Assembly: GCF_030272615.1 (NCBI RefSeq)
Contig: NC_081407.1
Location: 97,449,897 to 97,513,896, forward strand
Reading direction: 5' to 3'
DNA length: 64,000 bases
DNA from: Cryptomeria japonica
Lineage: Eukaryota > Streptophyta > Pinopsida > Cupressales > Cupressaceae
Translations under genes and position numbers: made by a program
Notes under the pieces: model-generated
Databases searched by the model: none
What the model was told of the DNA's origin: nothing
Seen by the model: only the letters and a program-made list of their open reading frames with translations
In this document: piece by piece, positions 36,819 to 47,689 of the stretch
How the letters are laid out: each line of letters begins with the position of its first letter
How positions within the stretch are numbered: the stretch's first letter is position 1

Positions 36819-37688
36819 TTGTTAATAGCCATTATTTTTCATGATTGGTCGCCAAATATCCTTCAAATTACATTAAATGCCAGATTTGATAAAACCTTGA
36901 AATATTTTTGGCATTTAATAAAAGCGCATGGTATTTAATAATTAATTTTGAGCCTAAAAAATCGAATTTTTTAATTATAAAGGCATTTAAAATTAATTAT
37001 TATTATTTTAAAAAAATAAAATAAAATTGGAGCGCTTGGGGTATTATTTAAATGTTTTTATCAAGTCGGCCTCTTCTTTTATTAATTTTTATTTATCTTT
37101 TGGCCTATTTTTCCAAGTCGGCCCATGGAAATAAAATGGTGAGCGCTCTATATATTTGAGGCATGTTTTTCATTATTCAAATCATTCACTCATCATTTCA
37201 AGTGCGATTTGGAAGAGCAATTTGAGGAGCGAATTTCTACCAGGAGTGGGGACTAAGAAGGGCGAAATTCATCTTGAAGGCTATTGGAGAGGCGTATTTC
37301 TTGCTAGATTGGAGGATAAATTCCAGATGTTTTGAAGGTATTTGAAGGCGAATTTCCAGATCTTGAAGAAGCTAGTGGAAGATGGAGTTCTTTTCCAAGC
37401 TAAAGGGGGCGCATTTTGCTAAAGGGAGTCTTGATCTACATTTTGCCTAGCGAATTCTCCTATTTTTGCATCATTTTTTAGATTTAATTCCCAAGTGGAG
37501 GTATGGCATAATGACCTTGGCACCATTTTTGAAGATTTAAATTTTGCTTTGAAATCCTAAATTAGGAAATGATAACTCAAGATTTATCATGAGGTTTCCT
37601 AAATTAAAATCTTGAATCTTCCTTTTAAAGTTTAATTTTTAGATTTCAAGATATATTACTAATTTTGAAATGTTGTGTAGGTATCAAG

Positions 37689-37955
37689 ATGGCGACTCCA
37701 AGCTCGAAAGATCTACAAGTCGGAAGACTCTCCTCAAGGACGATCAAGCAAGGACAAGGACGATCAAGCGAGGACAAGGACGACCTTCTTCGATCCAGCC
37801 TAGCATCGACAAGGATGGCCTTCTTTGGACTAACGTCATCAAGGGCGACCTCTTCCAATCCAGCATTCCAAGGCGAGGTACATCATCATCCTGCAAATCA
37901 AAGACACAAGAAGTTAGAACAAGGGTTCGTTGAGGAAGCAAATAGTTCCAGATGA
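37689..37955 (+). pseudogene. ORF remnant at the LTR-ORF position in copy E
   Basis: ATG at 37689 lies in the context GATGGCGACTCC, as does the ATG of copy G at 53583 (GATGGCGACCCC), after the same TGTGTAG-GT junction. The frame (MATPSSKDLQ...) is open for about 89 codons, then stops. After the first four residues I see no match to the copy G protein, so most of the ORF has been replaced or deleted. Confidence 0.5.
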
Positions 37956-38227
37956 ATTAATTAAAGCTAGCTTCTCAACAAACATTAAGTTGAATATCTA
38001 CCAAGTTACAAGTGTCAGACAAGGTGGCATCCCAGTCATCGCTCATCCAGTCAGTGTGGTCCACCTCAGCATTTCCAGATTCAATGTACCTAACTCATGG
38101 AAGGTGGCACAAACTTCTATGTACCTACCCCGGCTATTCATTGGTCGAATTTTCTAGAGAGGACATGTGTCCAAGCAATACAATTTTATCATTGGTCAAG
38201 CATTAAATGTTATGTAATGGTTGTAAC

Positions 38228-38316
38228 AAACCTAATTAGGGTTTTCATTGTAAAATCTTGGCCATTGATCTCGAATTGATCTAAGCCATCGAATTGTATT
38301 GAGGGCACTATATAAG
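38228..38316 (+). promoter_or_regulatory. Telo-box palindrome and TATA box, copy E
   Basis: AAACCTAATTAGGGTTTT lies at about 38228-38244 (one C lost in the first half) and CTATATAAG at 38308-38316, 875 bp before the 3' end. Confidence 0.65.
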
Positions 38317-39404
38317 CCCTGGCATTTCATTTTGTAAAGGTAATTAGAGATAGTTAGAATATAGTTAGGAATAGTTGGAAGCGGTTAGAAGATAGAGAGA
38401 GAATAGCAATTAGAGTAGAGTAGAGAGAGAAGGCAAAGATTGTTGCCAAGATGTTGTTGTAAAAGACTTGTAACTTCATTGAAGAAATGGTGAAATTCAT
38501 GGGTCGATTCGACAATTTGCATGGTCTTTATACTTCTCATATTTGATTTCGTGTTATTAGATGAATGGAAGAAATGTGTGATTGATGGTGGAATTCGTAT
38601 ATCCATACTACTAGCAGTTTGTTGATTGCAGACTTGCCTTGCGTAGTCAACTGGAATCATTCAGCTTAAGCTTAACTTCAATTGTCGCTTCTTCATTGAT
38701 ATGCATCAACCTGATGGTGTCTATGCCTGCAATGATGATTTGAACATCATAAAGCTTTCCTTCGAAGATCGCACTAGCCTTGTGGAGATGGTCCTGCGAT
38801 GTCAAAACAAGACCTAGTTAGAATTTCATCAAAGATCAATCATTGCTCCTACATTCCTTAGTATTAGGATTAGATTCTTTCCTCACCCTCCTCTTTTTTT
38901 CTTTTTTTCAAGTCAAAGTGAGTAAAATCCTGTGTCCAGCAATATTCAAAGCAAATCAGAAGTTCAGGCATCAAGTGTAAGTCCCCTTGTGATTCCAGCA
39001 AATCACATCATACCACAAAGAGCTTATCCACACGTAGAGACCCTACATAAAAGAACATTGGAGTCACCCTGATTGATCCTTTTTTGCGATATCTTCAGCA
39101 ATCAGAGACTTTATTCAAGAGAGGATAAGGTACCCTTGGGTATTTTATTCTGTGTATGATTGTGTACAAAATACACGTCAACACAATGGTATCCCAAATT
39201 GCCGCCCAGGTGAAAAATTGCAATACTCACTTAAAATGCCGCCTAAGGTAATGACTTGTAATGATGTCTTAAAATGTTGACTCAACCATCAAATTGCAAA
39301 GGTGAGCGCAAAATCCGAATTGATGTCTAGTTGCAAAGGGGAGTCTCAATTCTGATGTGAAGATCAACTTGCAATGCTCTTTCAAATTTTCGCTAAGGTA
39401 ATTA

Positions 39405-39780
39405 TTTGCGAAGACCCCCTTCATTTCTGAAAAGTTGCAAAGATCCCCTTCATTTCCGAAAAGTTGCAAAGACCCCCTTCATTTCCGAAATTTGCAAAGA
39501 CCCCCCGGATTTCCAAAAAGTTGCAAAGACCCCCTTGATTTCCAAAATTTGCAAAGACCCCCCTAATTTTCAAAATTCATCTTTGATTGCAATGACCCCT
39601 CTGATTTCCGAAATTGATCTTTGATTGCAAAGACCCCCTTGATTTCTGAAAGTTACAAAGACCCCCTTGATTTTCAAAAGTTGCAAAGACCCCATTCATT
39701 TCCAAAAAGTTGCAAAGACCCCCTTCATTTCTGAAAGTTGCAAAGACTCCCTTGATTTCCAAAAATTGCAATGACACTCC
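39405..39780 (+). repeat. GCAAAGACCCCC minisatellite in unit D
   Basis: About a dozen copies of a 20-30 bp unit GCAAAGACCCCCTT(C/G)ATTTCC followed by GAAAAGTT variants. It occupies the place of the hairpin arrays in B, E and G, so array type differs among family members. Confidence 0.8.
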
Positions 39781-40681
39781 TACAATCCGCCAAAGTTGCA
39801 AGAATTAAAAAAAATTATTAATAAGGATGCAAAGTCGGCCTAGGAGGTTTGAGAAGTGAAAGGACACACCTCTTAGTCTTAAAGCCTATATAAGAAGACT
39901 CAGTCCCATTTTGAAATAACAAACAAACTCAATCAGCTCTACAAATTAAGGAGGCAATGAATTACATAAGGGGAATTCTCTGATTTTTAAGAAGGGCGCA
40001 TAGGAAGGAAAGATCGATTTCAAAAAGCAACATTCAGATCTTTATCCCTGAGATCACTACTTTGAAGAACAAGTTAATCCACATTCTGCGATTTTGACAG
40101 CAAGTATCAATGGTTAAGTTATCCATATTAGCGATTTTAGATACAAGTTTGATCACTTCATTGATCAAACACATTCACAAGGGGTCAATTTGAGAATCCT
40201 TATTTGAATTTTGAAGACATTTCAGATCAAAATCTGTGTATAATCATTTTTACATCTGCATATAAGAGGTGGAATGAGATCTCCAAACATGTGACTCAGA
40301 CTTCGGAGCACTTCAAAATCAGATATGGAAATGAAAGATAGAATCACCATCTCATCATCGTCTTGAGGATTTACCAAATTATAGATTTGGGAAATCTATA
40401 TATGTATGTTTAATACCATCCGTGTTCATTTTGCAGGTGACAAAGGATGAAGATACAAACTGCAAACAACATCAAGAACAATTCAAGAGCATGGAGGAAG
40501 ATTCAGGATATTACAAAGATGAAGGACATGGATTCAATAAGAAGACAATATCAAAACAAGGTTCGCGCTATAAAGAGGTGATTAAGTATTGAATCAAAGA
40601 CCGTTCAACATCAAGACCAAGTTCGAGACTTGCAATGCAAAGATAAGAGTCAAAGTTCTGGAGCATGAAAAGGATAACTTA

Positions 40682-41019
40682 TGTAGTACCCCTCCTCGAT
40701 CAACCTCTTTTGTATGTCTTGAGTTACTTCAGTGACTGTTCTGTGGAACATTATTGTATTTGATTCGGATATTATGCAATGTTATTTCATGTTTTATCTG
40801 GATTTATGGTGTATGTTTTTATGTAGTATCTCAGTGCTTATGAATAATGTTATTTTATGGATCTTTATCATGGACTGACACTTTTCCCTTATATTGCGAT
40901 GCGTTATTTATATGTTGCGTGTTTGCAAGTGTATTGGGATGCGACGGGATGATTTTCCTTCACTCACTCCGGTGAGACAGGGAACGTCACGATTCTCCTT
41001 CATCGGTGTGCATGTCGTG

Positions 41020-41067
<48 letters not shown>

Positions 41068-44000
41068 TCTATATGCACATGTGGTTCTTTGGTGCAGGAC
41101 ATTGCAGGTACTAGTACCAGGTAGGTAAGGGGTATTGACTCCACCTAGTTTCACAAGTCTGAGCATGCCTGATATATCTGATGGGAGTGGAGGAGATAGT
41201 TGCTGTACCCCATCTTGACCCGAAGTACACTCGTGTGAGTGTTGTCAGTCGGTTGTGTTTCCCCGTCTGGCTGTTATGCGTACCATGGTGCCTTGGTTTG
41301 GTCATTTCAGAGTCGTCATTTGATCTTTCTTGGTTTTGCGTGTTTTCATTTATTTAAATGGTTATTTAATTTAAATAGATGATGCTATCTTGTGTTGGTG
41401 TAATCATTTAATTAATATGCTCTGTGATTATTGATTTATTTAAATTGATGAATTGCTAGATTAAATAGCTAAATGGCTCAACATATTGTGTAAAGTTGCA
41501 TTGATATTTTTGTGAAATAAATAAATAAATTGCCTAGCCATTTAAAAAGGTTAAATGCTTATGTTGAAGGAAGTATTTATGGAAAAAGAAATAAATAAAA
41601 GCTTCCCTTTTTATTTTTCCATTTGGCCTTTTTAATTTAATCATTGGAAAGAATTATTATTTTTGGGAAAGAAATAAATCTGATTGCCTTTTTAGTTTTA
41701 AAATATTTAAATTTGATTGGGTGTAAACTTTAACCTAGAAGCTTAGGTTAAAAGATATTTTGGGCATCCATTCTGGGCATTCATGGCAGGAGAAGAGGAA
41801 TTTTGAGAAAAGAAAATAATTCTAGAAATCTTCCTGGAAGAGCTGGATATTCGACCTGGGTTGTAAGACTGGTGTTCCTCCATTCCCTTACTTGCCTTTG
41901 CTTCAGGTTGGATAATCTATTCTGTTGCTTTGATTTGATTTTGTATATTTCAGTTTTCTTCCTACATGATTGGAAAATGCAATTTGTCTGTAGATTCTTT
42001 TTGGAATGTTGAAATGGAAGAAAGATTGCCTGATATAGTTGATTTTGTGATGCTATTAGCATATGGTTGCATTCAAGAAAGGAATTGTTCATTTCTTCTT
42101 TGCTGTGTGTTATTTGTCCATAGCAAACAACTTCTTGATTTACCTCTTCTTTTGAAAGAAAGAATTTTAGATTGGGTTTGCTGGGTGCATCCTTGTTTCT
42201 TACTGTCAAGAATTGGCTAGTCATTCTTTCCAGTATGTTTATTTCACCATCTACCTTGTTGGTAATCTTTTCCTTGAAATTTTGGAAATTGGCACGGTAT
42301 GTGTGTGTCTGTGAAATAATTATGGAAATAGAATGTTCTTTGTGGTTATTGATTTTGTGACTTGTTGATTTTAATGCCTTGGAGGCATGTGTTTTTTTGT
42401 TAGTTTCGTAGACTTAACCGCTCCCATGATGGGCTTGTCTCATCACGTGAATCGGTAGTGTCTGCTACCCGCAGGTAGCAGAACTACCGGTCGGCAACAC
42501 GGCTAGGCAGTAGCAGTGCTACCGGTCGGTAAGACTGCCACCGGTTGGTAGCAGCACTACCGATCGGTGGGACTGCTACCGGTTGGTAGCGGCTGCTACC
42601 AGCGATAACGGCACTACCAGTCAGCAGTACCGCTATCGGTTGGTAGCAGCACTACGGTCGGTAGGGCTGTTACCAGTGGTAGCGGCACTACCGGTAGGTA
42701 GTGTCTATTGCCACGGCAACAGTTGCGGGTTGGCTTTTGCCACCGCTTGACCCTGTGGCTTACCAGTGCAAACCAGTATGTGTTATATATTAATTTAATT
42801 TTGTTTAGTGAACATGTTGAAGTTGTTGTTTTATGTTAAGCATAAATGGTGATTTTTCATGTGATTTTTATTATGTGGGTAATAAATTTATCAATGGAAA
42901 TCAAGGCATGAATTAGAGATTCAAATTGGTAGATTTGGATATATTCTAGAATTGAATTAAATGCCTATTTGGAATTCATATTTTTATTTGGTTGAATGTT
43001 TAATGTGGATTACATTCCTGATGGAATATTGATTTAGGAAAATGAGTAATGTGACTGCTATGAAGAGTGTACTATTTCATATTTCAATCAATGATGTTGC
43101 AAAGTGTATTATGTGTTGTTTTGGTCTATGGTTTAGTCGTCCTGTGGAGGCGTATTGGGTTCCTTTGACCAAGAGATATATGTTGGCTTCGTTGTCTTAA
43201 CCATGTAGTGTCTTTGCTTTATGGTTAGCCAAGAGTCAGTATGTCCTTGTTTGACCACTTGTTTCTGATAGTGGTGTTATGGCTATCTGCTTCGCCATAG
43301 GGTCCTTGGGGAATGACCATGTTTGTTTAGTGTCCTTTGAGAGAGTGGCTTTCGCTTGGGGGTTGCGCCCAAAGTGGTAGGCATTACGACCCGGCGAAAG
43401 TCAAATAATAACTGGTAATCTAATAAAGATAATTGTACCTCGCACCTGGGTGAGTGCTTGTATGAGACTCATCATGTTGTGAGAAGGCCTGGAATGGCAA
43501 ACCAACCACCTTGTCTTCACGAAAGGCTGGTAGGGTCCGCATGAGACTTAGTTGGAACCGGAGGTTCGGGAGAGGTTACCAGGACAGTGAGTCGGGACCT
43601 ATGGAGGTTGTACCATGGTATCCATCTTAAGCTATGCGATGACACTCTCTCATTTGGTTCACTTGTGTGTTTGTGATAATGAGTCACTCGGATTTTGTGG
43701 GGTCATATTGTGTTGTCATGGAGTCGTATTGTTTTGTCGACCATGTCATGCTTATGCTTGTTTGAGGGTCCTCAGCTATCTCCTAGCACGGTGGGGTGAT
43801 TCCATTTGGGAATTACATGGTCGGGTGGTAGTGCCACTTCCCATCGGATGTTCGGATTTGTACCTTCATGCGAGGATTGGCTTCGCAGGTGTTCCTGTGG
43901 TTTGTGACTCATGCTTCATCTCTTGTTGAAGATTATTGTTATTTGTAGACCCTTGTGGTCATTGTATCATTGTATCATTGATCTTATGTGACCTTGTAAC

Positions 44001-44409
44001 TGGATGAGATCTATCCTTATATGTATATTGAGAAGCTATGTATTGGAAGAGCAATGTAATCCTATGTTGGGATGTTTTTATCAGTTTCCTTGATAATGTT
44101 AGTAAATGCTTATTGAAGTGGAAATTATATTGTATCCTTTCAATCTGTCTATGATGAATCTTTATTTGCTTATGGCTTCTTGTGATCATTGAGTTAATGA
44201 TGCATATGTGGATTTATGATTTTGTGAATTTGTTCTTGAAGTTAATTCTTCATTGGTAACCCTTAAGGAATTCTGATGTAAGTCTTCCGCTTGTGTTATC
44301 ATGCATATTGTGTAAATAGACTTATGATGTTTATACTTTTCAAAAAAAAAAAAAAATTGTTTCACCCTTGTTGTGGGTTTTCCTTCGGGGTTCCTGGTGA
44401 GGCATTACA
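40682..44409 (+). mobile_element. LTR unit F, nested in D (3728 bp, different family)
   Basis: Starts TGTAGTACCCC and ends GAGGCATTACA. Flanks are identical ACTTA (40677-40681, 44410-44414). It contains a (TA)n tract (about 41024-41063), a CTACCGGTCGGTAG minisatellite (about 42440-42710) and an A-tract at about 44341-44355. No second terminal repeat, PBS or polypurine tract was found, so solo LTR is the best reading. No credible coding sequence was seen. Confidence 0.75.
42440..42710. repeat. CTACCGGTCGGTAG palindromic minisatellite
   Basis: Many imperfect copies of (G)CTACCGGTCGGTAG(CAG) at about 20-24 bp spacing. The unit is a short inverted repeat (CTACCG / CGGTAG), making the region strongly foldable and GC-rich in an AT-rich element. 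Confidence 0.75.
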
Positions 44410-45879
44410 ACTTACATGATGAAAGAAAGTTTTACAATCTTGAATTCCCTTCGGAAATCCAAGAATCAAAGTCAGTGCATTAAGGAGTTAACCCCAAACA
44501 GTTGCACCATTCATCAAAGGGAGGATCAATCAAAGTCATCACACAAAGTCTATATCAAGCATGATCAAGGAAATAGATAGTTTTAGAAGAGTTAATCAAA
44601 GTTTGCTAGATCATAACAATGCTTCACATCATCATCACATTGAGCAAACTGGATAATGTTGAGTATCAAGAGATATTTGTAAAGGTTAATAGTGAATAGA
44701 GAAGAGTTAGTAGCATAGAAATAGCGAATAGTTGATAGATGTTAAATAGTAAGTAATTAGAATAGAGTAGGAGAAAAAAAAAAAGTTGTTATGACTTGTA
44801 AATGAGATACTTTTCTCATTGAAGTTATGGTGAAATGTGTTATTTCAACAAGTCCCATGGTTTCTACTTCTTATTCATTTTCATGTTATTAAATTGAATG
44901 GAAGAATTTGTTGAATGCGTTTGTGCGGAATCCGTTTAGTCCATACCACTAGCCTCTTGTTGATTGTAAGTGTGCCTTGTGTGGTCAACTGGAATTATAT
45001 GAGCTTAACTTCAATTGTTATGCATCCATTGTTTATGCATTAACTTGAATGGTAATCAATGTTTGATGGTAATGATTTGAACATCTTTGAATTTCACCTT
45101 AGAAGATTGCACTGAGCTTGTGTCAAATCGTTCAAATTGGTGAGACCTTGCCCAGTAGGTTTCCATCTAATCATTCACTCATCTCCTTGCGTTCTTGGCT
45201 TTAGGATAGAATTTCTCAACCCTATTTCTTTTGCCCCTTTTTTTCAAACTCAATCTAGTTTAGGATAAAAAGCATCACAAGATTGTAACATCAAATGATC
45301 AAGTTCCAACAATTCAAGCACTCAATTCAACGTAAGTCCCCTTGTGATTCCAGCATAATCACATCAAACTATTGAGCTTATCCACATGTCGTGACCCAAC
45401 ATACCAGAACCTTGGAGTTGTCTCAAGTGATCCTTAAGCTAATCTTCAGCATTTGAGTAACTTTGTTCAAAAGAGGATAAGATACTTTTGGGTATTTTAT
45501 TTTGTGTTCGCATGTGCATAAAAAACACATCAACAGGTAGCCCACTGCATCCACTGTTCATCTGGATGCCTTACTAAAAATAGAAAGGGTCCCTCTCAAT
45601 CAACCACTGACTTGCTATAAATAGTAAGTGTGTGAAATTGAGCCAAATGAAGAGCGATCCTGAACACTTTTGACCTCCGGAATGGGAATACGCCTCTTGC
45701 ACTGCCAACTGGGACCCTCTAACCATCAGCCTTAGCCTACAAGGGCCAATAATAGACTAATCCAATCATAAACCATATCATCCAAAAGGGGACATTACAA
45801 TTCTTTTGTATTTTAATTTTATTATTATTATTATTATTTATTAATTAAATCCTATTCAAAGTGGGGACATCACATCAAA

Positions 45880-46722
45880 TATTGCTAATTGTCATGTTAG
45901 CAGACACGTTATTGTCTACTAACTGAACAATTCACTTCACTTTTCCTATCAAAGATTATATGAGCTAAAAATTCACATAAACCAACTTCCCAAATTCCTT
46001 GAACGTTGCCTAGAGAAATACTGTAACCTCTAAAATGTGATCAGTACTACTTGTGTTTGCCAAAAGATTACTAACAATATGGTTTAACTGCTGACAAGAG
46101 AAACCTTGGTGACATATAACTTTGAAGAAAAAATTTGTAAGTTCTAACTACAAGCCTACATATAAGAGAAAGTCTCTCAAAACATGAAAATACCAGTGTA
46201 ACTCATAAACTGCTAGTTTGCCAAAAAAATAAGGATTGAACTACGCAATGTGAACATCTATGCACTTTTAAAACCAATCATTCATGACGAAATCTCTCTT
46301 TGCCATATTCCCACACAACATTGATTATGAAAAGGTCCATCACTACAATCTCCTTTCTCATCCAGGACAACATTGAAAGTATAGATAACTCAATATTTTA
46401 GAGTTAAGAATCAGGAAAGTTTTAGGTCAAGCAACTAGAAGGAAATCTTGCTCAGCACTAATGGCTAAAAAGTTCACACATGCTATTGAATCATAAGAGC
46501 AAATATACTGCAGCAACTGCAATCCTAAATTCTTAGGTGGCAACAAATTAATTTGAATATTTAAAACATAAAGGTAAGAATATAGTCCAGAATCCAAACA
46601 GAACACTCCAAGGCTCTGAGAATGCAAAGATTGTGGACACAACAACAAATCGATAAAAAAGTCATCATTCAAATATACAAAAATGAAAAAATTCTGAAGC
46701 ATAACAATTGAAAAATTCCTAC
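45880..46722. other. Intron sequence next to exon b, nothing recognised
   Basis: AT-rich sequence between the outer TSD of the nested stack and exon b. No element ends or ORFs with family similarity were seen. Confidence 0.5.
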
Positions 46723-46846
46723 CAAAAGCCTTCCCTTCAAGAACGACAGCTGCATGTCGATTGATATCTTGTAATAAAGTTCGTTTTGGCTGTTTGCTAC
46801 CTATTTCAGCTCCTTCTCTACCAGCATCCCGAACAATTCCATGATC
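46723..46846 (-). CDS. TFB1: TFB1 exon b (41 codons plus 1 nt)
   Basis: The exon runs from 46846 to 46723, between an acceptor ending TCATAG and a donor GTAGGAA. It encodes DHGIVRDAGR, a short linker, then LLQDINRHAAVVLEGKAF. The LLQDxNRHAAVVLEG block is highly characteristic of plant TFIIH p62. The exon ends in phase 1, matching the exon that starts at 25829 across an intron of 20893 bp. That intron holds the nested LTR stack. No frameshift or stop is present. Confidence 0.9.
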
Positions 46847-47680
46847 CTATGACAAATGGTATACAAGCATGAGAACACAAGATCAAGTAGTTAGCAACAG
46901 ACATTTGCATTGTCACAGATATGTCACCACAAAGCAATGTAAAGCAAATTGATGCTAACCAGGATAGTGTTTAGAAAATCATATTCATTATACTAAACAA
47001 ATATTACTTTCTAAGAAAGTAAGATATAACTAGCCTGCTTAATGGGATTTCCTGTAAGCAACTGAAAAAAATCATCAAAGTCTCCCGACAATTTAATTTA
47101 ATGGTAACCTATACTCTTGTTTCTTAGATCACATAAAAAAGTTATATAAACAAATGCCACAATAACAGTTCCATTGTTTAGAGATGGTATATGTTTGTTC
47201 TATTATATGGTTTTGTTTTAATTTGTTTTTTGTTTTTTGTTTGCTATGATTTAATGTTCAATCGTTTCCCATCAATATTTTTAAACAATAATAGATGAGA
47301 ATCTTATGATGGTAAGGGATGATAAAAGGGTGAAGGTCAACCAAACATGGAAAGAGATGCAATTGAGAAATGAATAAGGAGATAAAAATTTAAGGGACTA
47401 TGGTGCCTTTTGGTGTGGATTGCCACACAAGGGTGAGTGAAGTTAATGCCAATATAACAGGTTGAGTAGAGCACTTAAGGAATCACTTAGAAATTCTAAG
47501 AAAAAGTGAATCCAAGATGACAACATTTTTGGATATGGATGCATGGGTAATCTATAGAAGTTGATTCTATAAGGCAATGTCTTTAAGAATTTGTGAGGAC
47601 ATACACTCAAAAGTAGGGGAAACAATGAATGACTGAATTTTAATTATATCCACAAATAGGTGGTCTAAGGGGCCAAGAGA
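46847..47680. other. Intron sequence, possibly LINE 3' flank
   Basis: No coding similarity. A T-rich tract (about 47215-47250) could mark the poly-A end of the minus-strand LINE at 47690-50049, but no TSD was identified. Confidence 0.35.
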
Positions 47681-47689
47681 GCCAGATTA

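Larger units (their letters stand above)
35211..39183 (+). mobile_element. TGTTGTGACG-family LTR unit E, nested in D (3973 bp)
   Basis: Starts TGTTGTGACG and ends CACGTCAACA. Flanks are identical CAATG (35206-35210, 39184-39188). Contents: 5' block; a small hairpin near 35576-35632; ten hairpins (35664-36818); AT-rich segment; acceptor-like TGTGTAG before ATG 37689; a broken ORF; GGTGGCATCCCAGTCAT near 38023; telo-box; TATA; U5 with GTAAGT at 38977. It aligns with copy G on both sides of the ORF, so it looks like an ORF-deleted relative of G. Confidence 0.82.
34572..45535 (+). mobile_element. TGTTGTGACG-family LTR unit D, nested in I (net about 3.25 kb)
   Basis: Starts TGTTGTGATG at 34572 and ends CATCAACA at 45535, with identical GGTAG flanks (34567-34571, 45536-45540). 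It is itself split by E (35211-39183) and F (40682-44409). It has the family 5' block, a GCAAAGACCCCC repeat array, an acceptor-like TTTTGCAG near 40436 shortly before ATG 40449, and a U5 block with GTAAGT at 45332-45337. The telo-box/TATA pair was not found in it. Confidence 0.8.
33108..45799 (+). mobile_element. LTR unit I, nested in H (net about 1.7 kb)
   Basis: Starts TGTAGTATCCC at 33108 and ends GGGGACATTACA at 45799, with identical flanks ATTCT (33103-33107, 45800-45804). About 1723 bp remain when unit D and its TSD are removed. The 5' end is closely related to the sequence starting at 63280. It contains a perfect 59-bp tandem duplication near 33970-34088. No second terminal repeat is present. 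Confidence 0.78.
31498..45874 (+). mobile_element. LTR unit H, outermost of the nested stack (net about 1.7 kb)
   Basis: Starts TGTAATGTCCC at 31498 and ends GGGGACATCACA at 45874. The flanks are identical TCAAA (31493-31497, 45875-45879). After removal of unit I (33108-45799) and its TSD, about 1680 bp remain, with no second terminal repeat, so it reads as a solo LTR. It contains a direct duplication of about 220 bp (31790-32110; CTAGGCCCAAGAG twice), an (AT)n at about 32260-32281 and degenerate CCTTTGAAAGAGTCACAA repeats at 32690-32900. Strand is by the TG..CA convention only. Confidence 0.75.

Noticed and set aside
41020-41064. ORFs with IYIYIYIY translation on both strands
   Set aside because: Translation of a (TA)n microsatellite, not a protein gene.
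43615-43929. 104-codon Cys-rich plus ORF in unit F
   Set aside because: No domain, no conserved counterpart and no splice or start context; likely chance.
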